Assembly: GCA_046327715.1 (NCBI GenBank)
Contig: JAXLXY010000004.1
Coordinates: forward strand, 124,001-188,000
DNA from: JADJOM01 sp046327715
GTDB lineage: Bacteria > Gemmatimonadota > Gemmatimonadetes > Gemmatimonadales > GWC2-71-9
Reading direction: 5' to 3'
DNA: 64,000 nt
Shown here: positions 17,728-25,998 of the stretch, in pieces
Layout of the letters: each line of letters opens with the position of its first letter
How positions within the stretch are numbered: position 1 is the first letter of the stretch
Position numbers and translations under genes: made by a program
The notes under the pieces: model-generated
What the model was told of the DNA's origin: nothing
Database searches by the model: none
What the model saw: the letters and a program-made list of their open reading frames with translations, nothing else

Positions 17728-18231
17728 GTGCCCTTCCGTCGCCTCAGCCGTACCCTCGCCGTCCTGGCCCTCGTGGCCCTGCCCCTCACCGCCCAGCGGC
17801 AGGCCGCCCCGCTGGCGCGCTATGGTGCCCCGCACCTCCCGGCGCCCGCCGGCCTGCCGTCCGCGCGCGCGCAGGCCAGCGTGCCCGGGATGGTCCTGGC
17901 GGGGGTCACGAGCGGAGCCATCGGAGTCTTCGGCGGGGGGCTCATCGGATCGGCGGTCGGAGGGGGCAACGCCATCTGTGGCGACGACGCCTGCGGTCTC
18001 GAGGAGGCGGTCTACGGCGCCATCCTCGGGGAATCGGTGACCCTGCCCCTGGGCGTGCACCTCGCCAATCGTGGTCGCGGGAACTACGGCCTCTCGCTGC
18101 TCGCCTCGGTGGGCATCGGCGCGCTGGGCATCCTGGCGGTGGACGCCACCAACGATGGGTGGCCGCTCCTCGCGGTGCCGGTGGGCCAGCTGGTCACTTC
18201 CATCCTGATCGAGCGCGCCACCAGCCGGTGA
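17728..18231 (+). CDS. Exported glycine-rich membrane-associated protein, unknown
   Basis: 167 residues from the GTG at 17728: a signal peptide (RRLSRTLAVLALVALPLTAQ), then a Pro/Ala-rich segment, then three hydrophobic stretches (VLAGVTSGAIGVFGGGLIG, AILGESVTLPLGVHLA, LLASVGIGALGILAV) with GDDACG between them. The pattern is like small outer-membrane or glycine-zipper proteins. No named family recognised. It follows the ArsR gene divergently and precedes a DUF2541-like gene on the same strand. Confidence 0.7.
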   Translation: MPFRRLSRTLAVLALVALPLTAQRQAAPLARYGAPHLPAPAGLPSARAQASVPGMVLAGVTSGAIGVFGGGLIGSAVGGGNAICGDDACGLEEAVYGAILGESVTLPLGVHLANRGRGNYGLSLLASVGIGALGILAVDATNDGWPLLAVPVGQLVTSILIERATSR

Positions 18232-18325
18232 GCCGTCCGGGAGCGGGGTCTTGTGATCCAGCGCACGCTCCTAACATTTCGGGGTCCGCGGCGTCACCCG
18301 TGTGAACCTCCACCAAGGACCCCCG

Positions 18326-19093
18326 ATGCTGGTGCTGCTCGCCGCCCTGCTGGTCGCTCCCGCCCACCCCGCCGCCGCGGCGGACGCCGCTCCCCGTGAC
18401 GAGTGGGAGCTGCTGGGCACCCGCCAGGTGAACTTCCGCGCCGAGAAGGACGTCATCCCCGTCACCGGACGCGAGGGTGCCTTCCGCGCCATCAAGCTCG
18501 AGGTCGAGGGCGGCAACCTCGACATGTACGACATCCGCGTGATCTTCGGCGACGGCTCGGTCTTCTCCCCGGAGACCCGGATCAACTTCCGGGAGGGGAG
18601 CTGGAGCCGCACCATCGACCTCCCGGGCGCCGCGCGGGTGATCCGGCGCATCGAGTTCTACTACAAGAGCGAGGTACGCCGGGGCCGGGCCACCGTCCGG
18701 GTCTATGGCCGGGAGGCCGGCGGCGGCGAGGACCGCCCGGCGGATCGGCCGGCGGTGGCACCGCGGCGCTTCGAGGGCTGGGACCACCTGGGCAGCCGCA
18801 GCGTGAGCTTCCGTGCCGAGCGGGACGTCATCTCGGCGGCGGGCGAGGGGCGGTTCCGCAAGGTGATGCTGGTGGTGGACGATGCCGACCTGGAGCTGTT
18901 CAACGTGCGGATCGTCTTCGCCAACGGCGACGCCTACTCCCCGGAGACCCGGCTCTACTTCCGGGAAGAGAGCCGCACCCGGGAGATCGACCTCCCCGGG
19001 GAGGCGCGCGCCATCCGGCGGATCGAGTTCGCCTACAAGAGCGTGCGGGGCGGTGGCGACGGGCGGGCCGAGATCCACGTCTACGGCCGGTAG
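18326..19093 (+). CDS. Secreted protein with two DUF2541-like domains
   Basis: 255 residues from the ATG at 18326, which has AAGGA 6-10 bases upstream (an upstream GTG at 18302 is less likely). After a signal peptide (1-20) come two copies of a ~105-residue beta domain: WELLGTRQVNFRAEKDVI to RVYGR, and WDHLGSRSVSFRAERDVI to HVYGR. Both share IRVIFGDG / VRIVFANG, YSPETR / FSPETR, and SRTIDLPG / TREIDLPG, then IRRIEF. The pattern resembles DUF2541 (E. coli YaaI type), function unknown. The tandem arrangement shows an internal duplication. Confidence 0.75.
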   Translation: MLVLLAALLVAPAHPAAAADAAPRDEWELLGTRQVNFRAEKDVIPVTGREGAFRAIKLEVEGGNLDMYDIRVIFGDGSVFSPETRINFREGSWSRTIDLPGAARVIRRIEFYYKSEVRRGRATVRVYGREAGGGEDRPADRPAVAPRRFEGWDHLGSRSVSFRAERDVISAAGEGRFRKVMLVVDDADLELFNVRIVFANGDAYSPETRLYFREESRTREIDLPGEARAIRRIEFAYKSVRGGGDGRAEIHVYGR

Positions 19094-19108
19094 GGCCGGG
19101 CTGGTGGG

Positions 19109-19146
19109 GACGGCGGGGGCGCGGCGCGGGCCGCGTCCCCGCCGTC
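19109..19146 (+). terminator. Terminator hairpin after DUF2541-like gene
   Basis: GACGGCGGGG (19109-19118) and CCCCGCCGTC (19137-19146) form a 10-bp stem, with an inner CGCGG/CCGCG extension. No T tract follows, only TCGCGTC. Confidence 0.6.
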
Positions 19147-19196
19147 TCGCGTCGGCCGCCTGAAGCCGATTTCACACCACCCTCATCCGATTCGAT

Positions 19197-19225
19197 TTGA
19201 CACCCCGCGGGGGCGCCTGCATGAT
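19197..19225 (+). promoter_or_regulatory. Sigma-70-type promoter of the EF-G-like gene
   Basis: A perfect TTGACA -35 box (19197-19202), a 17-base spacer and CATGAT (19220-19225) as -10. Transcription would start about 19232, giving a ~20-base leader with the strong ribosome site AAGGAGG just before the ATG at 19255. Confidence 0.65.
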
Positions 19226-19254
19226 AGCCCAACCCCATCAAGGAGGTCGGCCCC

Positions 19255-21318
19255 ATGCGGGTCTATGGCTCAAACGCCATTCGCAACGTGGCCTTCGTCG
19301 GTCACGGCGCGTCTGGTAAGACCACCCTCGTTGACGCTCTCGCCTTCGTTTCCGGCTCCAGCAAGCGACACGGCAGCATCCAGGACGGCACCACCCTCAC
19401 CGATCATTCCGCCGACGAGATCGAACGGAAGCACTCCATCTCGCTCGGGGTGGGCATCGCGGAATGGCAGGACACCAAGATCAACCTGCTCGACGCGCCC
19501 GGCTTCCTCGACTTCCTCGGCGAGGCGACCGCCGCCATCTACGCCGCGGATGCGGCGGTGGTGGTGCTCAACGCCACCGGCGGGGTCGAGGTCGGCACCG
19601 AGAAGGTGTGGGAGATCTGCGACCAGCTGCACCTGCCCCGGCTCATCTTCGTGAGCCAGATGGACCGTGAGCGCGCCAACTTCGAGCGGGTCTTCGACGA
19701 CGTGAAGGCGCACCTCTCGCCCAAGGTGGTGCCGGTCGAGATCCCGGTGGGGAATGGCGCCGACTTCCACGGCATCGTCAACCTGCTCACCGACGAGGCG
19801 CAGTTCTACAAGAAGGGGACCAAGAGCGGGGAGTTCGAGACCGGCCCGCTGCCCGAGGAGATCAAGGAGAGCTACCGGAAGTACCATGAGCAGCTGGTGG
19901 AGGCGATCGCCGCCACCGACGACGCGCTGCTCGAGAAGTACCTGGGGGGCGAGGAGCTCACCCGGTCCGAGATCGTGACCACGCTCAAGCGGGGCGTCCT
20001 GGCCGGCGAGATCGTGCCCATGCTGGTGGGCAGCTCGACGCTCACCTACGGCACCCGCGCGCTGCTCACCGAGATCGTGGACCTGCTGCCCTCCCCCCTC
20101 GAGGCCGCCATCCCCGACCGGGAGGGCGATCACGGCGGCTCCCCGCTGCTCGGGCACGTGTTCAAGACCGTCTCCGAGCCGCACGTCGGCGACGTGACCC
20201 TCTTCCGGCTCTATCGCGGCACGATCAGGAGCGGCGAGGAGGTGTGGAACCACGAGCACAACGTGGCGGAGAAGCTCAACCACCTGAGCGTGCAGCAGGG
20301 GAAGGACCGCATCGAGGTGCCGGAGCTGCACGCCGGCGACATCGGCTCGGTGGCCAAGCTCAAGGACACCCACACCAACGACACCTTCTGCCGCCGGGAC
20401 CACCCGGTGCACATGGAGCCGATCCCGTATCCCGAGGCTGTCGCGACCTCCGGGGTGCTGGTGAAGAACCGCGGCGAGGAGGACAAGCTGGCCGCCGGGC
20501 TGCACAAGCTGCAGGAGGAGGATCCGACCTTCCACTTCGAGTACAGCTCCGAGCTGCACCAGACCCTGATCCACGGCATGGGCGAGCGGCACTTCGAGAT
20601 CGTGCTCGACCGCCTGCTGCGCAAGTTCACGGTGCACGCCGAACTGGTGCGCCCGAAGGTGGCCTACCGCGAGACCCTCAAGGGGAAGGCCGAGGGCCAG
20701 GGCAAGCACAAGAAGCAGAGCGGCGGCCGGGGCCAGTACGGTGACTGCTGGGTGCGCCTGGCCCCGCGGCCCCGGGGCGCCGGCTACGAGTTCGTGGACA
20801 ACATCGTGGGCGGGGTGATCCCCAACAAGTACATCCCGGCGGTGGACCGCGGGATCCAGGAGGCGGCGGCGCGCGGCGTCATCGCCGGCTTCCCCCTGGT
20901 GGACTTTTCCGCCGAGTGCTTCGACGGCAGCTATCACGACGTGGACAGCAACGAGATGTCGTTCAAGATGGCCGGCATCCTGGCCTTCCGGATGGTGGCC
21001 CCCAAGGCCCGCCCGGTGCTGCTCGAGCCGCTGCACGACGTGACGGTGCGGGTGCCCGGCGAGTACCTGGGCGACGTGATGGGCGACCTCTCCTCACGCC
21101 GCGGCCAGATCCTCGGCACCGAGGCCGACGGCCGCCTCACCGCCATCCGGGCCATCGTGCCCGAGGCGGAGATGTACAAGTACGCCACGACCCTGCACTC
21201 GATCACCCATGGTCGCGGCACCTTCCATGAGCAGTTCCACGGCTATGCCGAGGCGCCGCCGGAGGTGACGGCCAAGGTGGCGTCCGAGCACAAGAAGGAC
21301 GACAAGGAAGAGGAGTAG
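19255..21318 (+). CDS. Elongation factor G-like GTPase (EF-G2 branch)
   Basis: 687 residues. G domain: G1 GHGASGKTT (not AHIDAGKTT), switch I with RKHSISLGVG, G3 DAPG, and G4 SQMD in IFVSQMDRER in place of NKxD. Domains II-V follow, with the domain IV loop in KQSGGRGQYGDCW and the domain V block PGEYLGDVMGDLSSRRGQI. The length is a little below that of housekeeping EF-G (~695), and the C-terminus is a charged KKDDKEEE tail. These features place it in the second EF-G group, whose members have weak or special roles in translocation or ribosome recycling. It is not the main fusA, which normally sits with str-operon genes. Confidence 0.9.
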   Translation: MRVYGSNAIRNVAFVGHGASGKTTLVDALAFVSGSSKRHGSIQDGTTLTDHSADEIERKHSISLGVGIAEWQDTKINLLDAPGFLDFLGEATAAIYAADAAVVVLNATGGVEVGTEKVWEICDQLHLPRLIFVSQMDRERANFERVFDDVKAHLSPKVVPVEIPVGNGADFHGIVNLLTDEAQFYKKGTKSGEFETGPLPEEIKESYRKYHEQLVEAIAATDDALLEKYLGGEELTRSEIVTTLKRGVLAGEIVPMLVGSSTLTYGTRALLTEIVDLLPSPLEAAIPDREGDHGGSPLLGHVFKTVSEPHVGDVTLFRLYRGTIRSGEEVWNHEHNVAEKLNHLSVQQGKDRIEVPELHAGDIGSVAKLKDTHTNDTFCRRDHPVHMEPIPYPEAVATSGVLVKNRGEEDKLAAGLHKLQEEDPTFHFEYSSELHQTLIHGMGERHFEIVLDRLLRKFTVHAELVRPKVAYRETLKGKAEGQGKHKKQSGGRGQYGDCWVRLAPRPRGAGYEFVDNIVGGVIPNKYIPAVDRGIQEAAARGVIAGFPLVDFSAECFDGSYHDVDSNEMSFKMAGILAFRMVAPKARPVLLEPLHDVTVRVPGEYLGDVMGDLSSRRGQILGTEADGRLTAIRAIVPEAEMYKYATTLHSITHGRGTFHEQFHGYAEAPPEVTAKVASEHKKDDKEEE

Positions 21319-21413
21319 GCGCCCCCCCTTCCGGACGGCCCCCGGGTCCGCGTTAGCTTGGATGCGGCCCGCCTGGGGGCCGTCGTCGTTCCACCTTCCT
21401 GCGCAGAGGCCGC

Positions 21414-22538
21414 ATGCCCCGGACGACTCCACCCTTGATCGGAATCCTCGTGACGCTCGCGGCCGGTCCCGGGGTCGCGGCGCAGGCCCGCCCGCTGCCG
21501 GCGGGGGCGCTCCGGGTGCAGCCGGCGCAGATCCTCGACCGCCACGGCTTCGAGAAGCCGCTGGTGGCCGCCACGATGCTGGTCCCGGTGGGCTGGAAGG
21601 GGGAGGGCGGGGTGGAGTGGAACCCCATGGATCAGTGCGGCGGCGAGGGGTACCGCTTCAACTGGAAGGCCACGGCGCCGGACGGCGTCGGCGCCGTCGC
21701 CGTCCTCCCCGCCGAACGCTGGTCTTCCGGCAACTTCCCGATGCCGCAGAACAACTGCCTGACCGCCACGGCCTCCGGTGTGCGCGCCTACCTGGAGTGG
21801 TTCGTCCAGCGCAGCCGCCCGGGGGCCCGGGTCCTCGACTTCCGGCCGCGCCCCGACCTCGCGGCGCCCTACCAGCAGCTGGCCCAGCTGCCGGCCGCGC
21901 CCGGCATGCGCACCTGGGTCGAGGGGGGCGAGCTGCTCATCGGGTACCAGGTCGGGGGCCGCCCGGTGCGGGAGGCGATCGCCACGGTGACCGCCTTCAT
22001 TCATACCCGCATGGAGGGACTCGGCGGAGGCCAGGCCATCGAGCTCCTGCAGGGGCAGGCGTTCACCGGCTTCGCGATGCGCGCCCCGGAGGGCCAGCTC
22101 GACTTCAAGATGGCGGACGCCATCCGGCAGTCGTTCCACGGCGCGCCGGAGTGGAACGCGCGCATCCGGCGCTCGGCGGAGGAGCGCAACCGGGTGGTGA
22201 TGGAATCCAACCGCCGGATCGCGGAAGACAACCTGCGCGGGGCCCGGGAGCGCTCCGAGATCATCGCCCGCACCGGGCAGGAGATCAACGACATCCAGAT
22301 GGGCACCTGGCGGTCGCAGAACGAGAGCAGCGACCGCACCCAGCGGGAGCGGGTGGAGGCCATCCGCGGGGTGGAGACCTACAACGACCCGCAGGGCGGA
22401 GGCACGGTGCAGCTCTCGAGCCTGTACCAGCACGCCTGGCGGCTCCGCGACGGCAGCTACCTGCTCACCAACGACGTCAACCTCGACCCGGGCCGGGATC
22501 TCGGCATCCAGGGTCAGCGGCTCCAGCGCACCCAGTGA
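21414..22538 (+). CDS. Exported protein of unknown function
   Basis: 374 residues: signal peptide (about 1-23), then a mixed alpha/beta region with VEWNPMDQCGGEGYRFNWKA and PMPQNNCLTATASG (two Cys that may pair), and a long charged helical part (about 245-320; RSAEERNRVVMESNRRIAED) that could be a coiled coil. No family recognised. The next gene starts nine bases after its stop, so the two are probably co-expressed. A role in the envelope is the most that can be said. Confidence 0.7.
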   Translation: MPRTTPPLIGILVTLAAGPGVAAQARPLPAGALRVQPAQILDRHGFEKPLVAATMLVPVGWKGEGGVEWNPMDQCGGEGYRFNWKATAPDGVGAVAVLPAERWSSGNFPMPQNNCLTATASGVRAYLEWFVQRSRPGARVLDFRPRPDLAAPYQQLAQLPAAPGMRTWVEGGELLIGYQVGGRPVREAIATVTAFIHTRMEGLGGGQAIELLQGQAFTGFAMRAPEGQLDFKMADAIRQSFHGAPEWNARIRRSAEERNRVVMESNRRIAEDNLRGARERSEIIARTGQEINDIQMGTWRSQNESSDRTQRERVEAIRGVETYNDPQGGGTVQLSSLYQHAWRLRDGSYLLTNDVNLDPGRDLGIQGQRLQRTQ

Positions 22539-22546
22539 GGCCCCAC

Positions 22547-23170
22547 ATGCTCCGCTTCCTTGCCCCCCACGCGGCGCTGCTGGCGCTCGCACTGCTCACG
22601 CCGCCCCTGGCGGCGCAGGACAGCTTCGGGGGCCAGCCCGCCCCGCCGGCGCCGACGCCTGCCCCGCCGACCGCGCCCCGCCCGGCCGCGCGCCCCGACC
22701 TCGACGCGCAGATGGCGGAGGAGCGGCAGGACTTCGGTGTGCCCGCCACGGCAGAACTGCGCACGGGGCCGATGCACGCCCCGACGCCGGCCACCATTCC
22801 CGGCGCGCAGGTCATCACCACCCGCGGGCTGGTGGAGCTGCTGGGCAGCACCGAGGTGCGGGCCCTGCTGTTCGATGTGCTGGGTGGCCAGGAGCGCATC
22901 CCCGGCGCGATCGGGGCCGTGCCCGCCGCCCAGGCGGGGAGCTTCCGGGACCAGACCCAGCAGGAGTTCGGCGGGTTCCTGCGCCAGGTGACCGAGGGGA
23001 ACCCCGACACGCCGCTGGTGTTCTACTGTCTCTCGTCGCACTGCTGGATGTCGTACAACGCCGCGCTGCGCGCGGTCCACCTCGGGTACCGGAACGTGCT
23101 CTGGTATCGCGGCGGGATCGAGGCGTGGAAGAAGGCGGGCCAGCGGGTCGAGCCCAACGGCCCGCGCTGA
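22547..23170 (+). CDS. Exported rhodanese-like protein of the PQQ-associated CXXCW group
   Basis: 207 residues: signal peptide (1-23), a Pro/Ala-rich linker, then a rhodanese fold from about residue 80 (TTRGLVELLGSTEVRALLFD, QERIPGAIGAVPAA). The catalytic block is VFYCLSSHCWMSYNAALRA, then YRNVLWYRGGIEAWKKAG. This matches the PQQ-dependent catabolism-associated family, which normally has CxxCW; here the spacing is CxxxxCW. The second Cys with W and SYNAA is the usual active loop. Such proteins act in the periplasm alongside quinoprotein dehydrogenases. A PQQ enzyme is not seen in the window. Confidence 0.82.
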   Translation: MLRFLAPHAALLALALLTPPLAAQDSFGGQPAPPAPTPAPPTAPRPAARPDLDAQMAEERQDFGVPATAELRTGPMHAPTPATIPGAQVITTRGLVELLGSTEVRALLFDVLGGQERIPGAIGAVPAAQAGSFRDQTQQEFGGFLRQVTEGNPDTPLVFYCLSSHCWMSYNAALRAVHLGYRNVLWYRGGIEAWKKAGQRVEPNGPR

Positions 23171-23264
23171 CCGGCGCCCGGCCCGGTTAGATTCGGGTCG
23201 CTGCCGCCGGTGCCGGTTGCCGGGCCGCCCTCCAGGCGCCGCCCGTACTTCGAGGAGGAACCGG

Positions 23265-23639
23265 GTGGTCTACGGCGTGCTGGCCGACCTGCTGCTGTTC
23301 ATCCATGTCACGTTCCTCAAGTTCGTCGCGGTGGGCGGCTTCCTGGTGCTGCGCTGGCGCTGGGTCATGTGGGTGCACTTGCCGTCGGCCGTGCTGGGCG
23401 CGATCATGGCCTTCGCCGGGTGGCTGTGGCCCTTCGAGCGGGTAGAGACCTGGCTCCGGGCCCAGGCCCTCGACGCCGGCTATTCGCTGAACCTGGTGGA
23501 TCGGTACCTCCCGAGCTGGCTGCACCCGGCTTCCCTGCCCCGGGCCGCCGAGGCCGTCATCGGCGTCGGCGTCCTGGCGCTCAACATCTACATCTACCGG
23601 CGCGTGTTCCGGCAGCGCGCGTCCGGGCAGCCTGCCTGA
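23265..23639 (+). CDS. DUF2784 family membrane protein
   Basis: 124 residues from the GTG at 23265, preceded by GAGGAGGA at 23252-23259. Four hydrophobic helices: LADLLLFIHVTFLKFVAVGG, WVMWVHLPSAVLGAIMAF, then the WLWPFERVETWLR turn typical of DUF2784, and AVIGVGVLALNIYIY. His residues in helices 1 and 2 (FIHV, WVHL) are conserved in the family. Function unknown. YbjQ follows after seven bases. Confidence 0.82.
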   Translation: MVYGVLADLLLFIHVTFLKFVAVGGFLVLRWRWVMWVHLPSAVLGAIMAFAGWLWPFERVETWLRAQALDAGYSLNLVDRYLPSWLHPASLPRAAEAVIGVGVLALNIYIYRRVFRQRASGQPA

Positions 23640-23646
23640 GGGCCTC

Positions 23647-23982
23647 ATGGCCATTGACCCGCGCTACACCACCACCGCGTTCGGCATCGAGGGGTACCGG
23701 ATCACCCAGACCCAGGGGGTGGTCCGGGGCATCACGGTGCGCTCCCGCTCCGTGTTCGGCACCGTCGGCGCCAAGATCCAGACGATCTTCGGCGGCAACA
23801 TCACGATGCTCACCCGGCTGTGCGAGAACGCCCGCGAGGAGGCCTTCAACATCATGCTCGCCCACGCGGAGGATGTCGGGGCCAACGCCGTGGTCGGGGT
23901 GCGGTACGACGCCGGCGAGCTGATGCCGGGCGTCACCGAGGTCCTCTGCTACGGCACGGCGGTGGTGATCGACCTCGCCTGA
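23647..23982 (+). CDS. YbjQ/UPF0145 family protein
   Basis: 111 residues, no signal peptide. Family signatures: QTQGVVRGITVRSRSVFGT, then LCENAREEAFNIMLAHAED, then VGANAVVGVRYDAGELMPG and EVLCYGTAVV. Members form pentameric rings and have been linked to heavy-metal binding only by weak evidence. Spacing to the DUF2784 gene (seven bases) suggests one transcript. Confidence 0.92.
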   Translation: MAIDPRYTTTAFGIEGYRITQTQGVVRGITVRSRSVFGTVGAKIQTIFGGNITMLTRLCENAREEAFNIMLAHAEDVGANAVVGVRYDAGELMPGVTEVLCYGTAVVIDLA

Positions 23983-24244
23983 GGGGTTCCCTGCTGAACG
24001 CCGGATGAACGCGCGTTGCCACGGCTGCAACGCGCCGTGCCACCCTGGCACGCATTGATGCAACCCCGCCCGACTCCCCACGCATCCTCCACTCCGGACA
24101 TCATGCGTCCGTCGGCTGCATGCCGGCGGCGCGCGGCTTGCACCGGCCATCACGTGCCGCGTCCGTGGGCCCCCTCCAGCGTTCACCGGGGGTTCACGTT
24201 CGGCGGCTACCGTTCAGCCTCCCCTGTTCCGGAGCACGTCGCCC

Positions 24245-24895
24245 ATGCACCTCCTCCTGCTCACGGCCGCCCTGCTGGTGAGTCCGCAGGACACCGCCGC
24301 CGCCGTGGCGCCCACCCTGGCTCCGGCGCCGGTCAGCTTCGCGCCGACCCTGGACAACCTCGCGCTGCTCCACCCCGCCGAGCTCGTGGTGATCCCGGTG
24401 ACGGCCATCACCCCCGGCGAGGCGATGGACTCGGAAGCGGACACCACCGGCCGCCGCCGGGCCATCCGGTACAGTGACATGTATTACACCCGGCTCAAGA
24501 TCCACCAGGTTGCGAGCTACCTCACAGTGCCCCTGTTCGTGGCCCAGTACCTTGCCGGACGGGAACTCTGGAACAAGGGGGACCACGCCGCCGGCTGGGC
24601 CCGGGACGCGCACGGCCCCCTGGCGGGGGCCATCGCCGGGCTGTTCGCCGTCAACACGGTGACCGGGGTGTGGAACCTGTGGGAGGGGCGGAAGGACCCG
24701 CACGGGCGCACCCGGCGCTGGGTCCACGGCCTCAGCATGATCGCCGCCGACGCGGGCTTCGTGGTGGTGGGTGCCACCGCCCCGGACGATGATGGTGGCG
24801 GGGGCTCGGGCGGGACGACGCACCGGAACGTGGCCATCGCCTCGATGGGCGTGGCGCTCGGCAGCTATGTCATGATGCTTCTCTGGAAGGACTGA
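24245..24895 (+). CDS. Multi-helix membrane protein, paralogue A of a candidate redox module
   Basis: 216 residues. After a signal-like N-terminus and a segment FAPTLDNLALL, a cytosolic-looking stretch RRRAIRYSDMYY leads into four helices. His residues sit at helix ends: LKIHQVASYL, RDAHGPLAGAIAG and RRWVHGLSMIAAD, which resembles cytochrome b561-like heme sites (inference). It shares with the gene at 25999 the order RRRAI, YLAG, GLFAVNTVTG, RRWVH, ASMGVA and a final LWK(D/E). A His-bearing membrane protein starts five bases later, then a Rieske protein. No named family recognised. Confidence 0.75.
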   Translation: MHLLLLTAALLVSPQDTAAAVAPTLAPAPVSFAPTLDNLALLHPAELVVIPVTAITPGEAMDSEADTTGRRRAIRYSDMYYTRLKIHQVASYLTVPLFVAQYLAGRELWNKGDHAAGWARDAHGPLAGAIAGLFAVNTVTGVWNLWEGRKDPHGRTRRWVHGLSMIAADAGFVVVGATAPDDDGGGGSGGTTHRNVAIASMGVALGSYVMMLLWKD

Positions 24896-24900
24896 CGACC

Positions 24901-25398
24901 ATGACCGTGATTCAGCAGATCGCCCAGCTGGTGGCGCCCTGGGCCGACTTCTACAACGGCAGCAGCGTGGCGCAGAGCGCCGTCAACTTCGGCCACTTCG
25001 GCGGGATGATGGCCGCCGGCGGGCTGGCGCTGGCCGCCGATCGTTCCACCCTGCGGGCCGCCGGCCCCGAGGGCGACAAGGCCGGCTACCTCCGCGAGCT
25101 GTCCGCGGTGCATCCGCTGGTGGTCGGGGCCCTGGCGGTCACGGCGCTGAGCGGCCTGCTCATGTTCGCGGCCGACCTCGAGTCGCTCGCCGTCATGCCG
25201 GTGTTCTGGCTCAAGATGGGGCTGGTCGGGGTGCTGCTGCTCAACGGCTACCAGATGCTGCGGACCGAGCGCGCCCTGGAACGCGGCGATGCCGCCGACC
25301 CGAAGGGCTGGCGGCGATTGCGGACCGCGTCGCTCGTGAGCCTGGTGCTGTGGTTCGCCGTGGTGCTCGTGGGTTCCATCCTCCCCAACGTGAGCTGA
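24901..25398 (+). CDS. His-bearing four-helix membrane protein between redox genes
   Basis: 165 residues with four predicted helices. His occurs in helix 1 (NFGHFGGMMAAGGLAL) and at the start of helix 2 (VHPLVVGALAVTALSGLLM), a pattern like small cytochrome-b or CopD-like quinone/heme proteins. It is linked to both neighbours: five bases after paralogue A and one base before the Rieske gene, so translational coupling is likely. A role in electron transfer between the quinone pool and the Rieske protein is inference. No cytochrome bc1 b-subunit signature is present. Confidence 0.7.
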   Translation: MTVIQQIAQLVAPWADFYNGSSVAQSAVNFGHFGGMMAAGGLALAADRSTLRAAGPEGDKAGYLRELSAVHPLVVGALAVTALSGLLMFAADLESLAVMPVFWLKMGLVGVLLLNGYQMLRTERALERGDAADPKGWRRLRTASLVSLVLWFAVVLVGSILPNVS

Positions 25399-25399
25399 G

Positions 25400-25909
25400 G
25401 TGGCCCGCGTGTCCGATTGCACCGGAGGCTGCGGCGTGCCGGATCGTCGCGAGTTCCTGGTCCGCGTCACCACCGCGGTCGCGGCCATCATGGCCGGCCT
25501 GGCGGCCTCGCCCCGCGAGGCCGCCGCGCTGCCGCTCACCCTGGGCCGCGCGCTGCTGGTCCGGGGGGACGAGATCACCTACCCCCTGCCCGCCGCCGAC
25601 GGCACCACCATCGACCAGGACAACGAGGTGATCCTGGTCCGGTGGAAGGGCACGGTGTACGCCTTCAACCTCTCCTGCCCGCACCAGAACACCGCGCTCA
25701 AGTGGCTGGCCTCCGACGGCCGGTTCCAGTGCCCCAAGCACAAGTCCAAGTACCAGCCGGACGGGACCTTCATGAGCGGCCGGGCCACCCGGAACATGGA
25801 CCGGTTCGCGGTGCGCAAGGAGGCCGGCAAGCTGGTGGTCAACGTGGCCAGGCTCTACGAGAGCGACAAGCAGCGCGCCCTCTGGGATGAGGCGCAGGTC
25901 ACCGTGTAG
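25400..25909 (+). CDS. Tat-exported Rieske [2Fe-2S] protein
   Basis: 169 residues from a GTG (a second GTG at 25409 is possible). The N-terminus has a twin-arginine signal (PDRREFLVRVTTAVAAIMA). The Rieske domain follows: box 1 CPHQNTALKW and box 2 CPKHKSKYQPDG give the Cys-His/Cys-His ligands (C-x-H, then C-x2-H). Box 1 lacks the extra Cys of the bc1-type disulfide, so this is a low- or mid-potential arsenite-oxidase-small-subunit or ferredoxin-like Rieske rather than a bc1 subunit. It acts outside the cytoplasm. The flanking membrane proteins are its likely partners. Confidence 0.9.
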   Translation: MARVSDCTGGCGVPDRREFLVRVTTAVAAIMAGLAASPREAAALPLTLGRALLVRGDEITYPLPAADGTTIDQDNEVILVRWKGTVYAFNLSCPHQNTALKWLASDGRFQCPKHKSKYQPDGTFMSGRATRNMDRFAVRKEAGKLVVNVARLYESDKQRALWDEAQVTV

Positions 25910-25940
25910 CGTCCATCCCACGCAGGGTGACGGCGGTCAC

Positions 25941-25969
25941 CTGACAACGCGGCCCGTCCCGGCTACCAT
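25941..25969 (+). promoter_or_regulatory. Promoter of paralogue B
   Basis: CTGACA (25941-25946), a 17-base spacer and TACCAT (25964-25969). The text GGCTACC...GTTCAG after it recurs before the paralogue at 24245 (GGCTACCGTTCAG), so both copies kept part of the same upstream sequence. Confidence 0.5.
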
Positions 25970-25998
25970 CGTTCAGTCCCCCTCTGACCGGAGCCGTG

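Noticed and set aside
24036..24052. Hairpin CGTGCCA/TGGCACG as a terminator after YbjQ
   Set aside because: Only 7 bp, with a 3-base loop and no T tract; kept only as a possibility.
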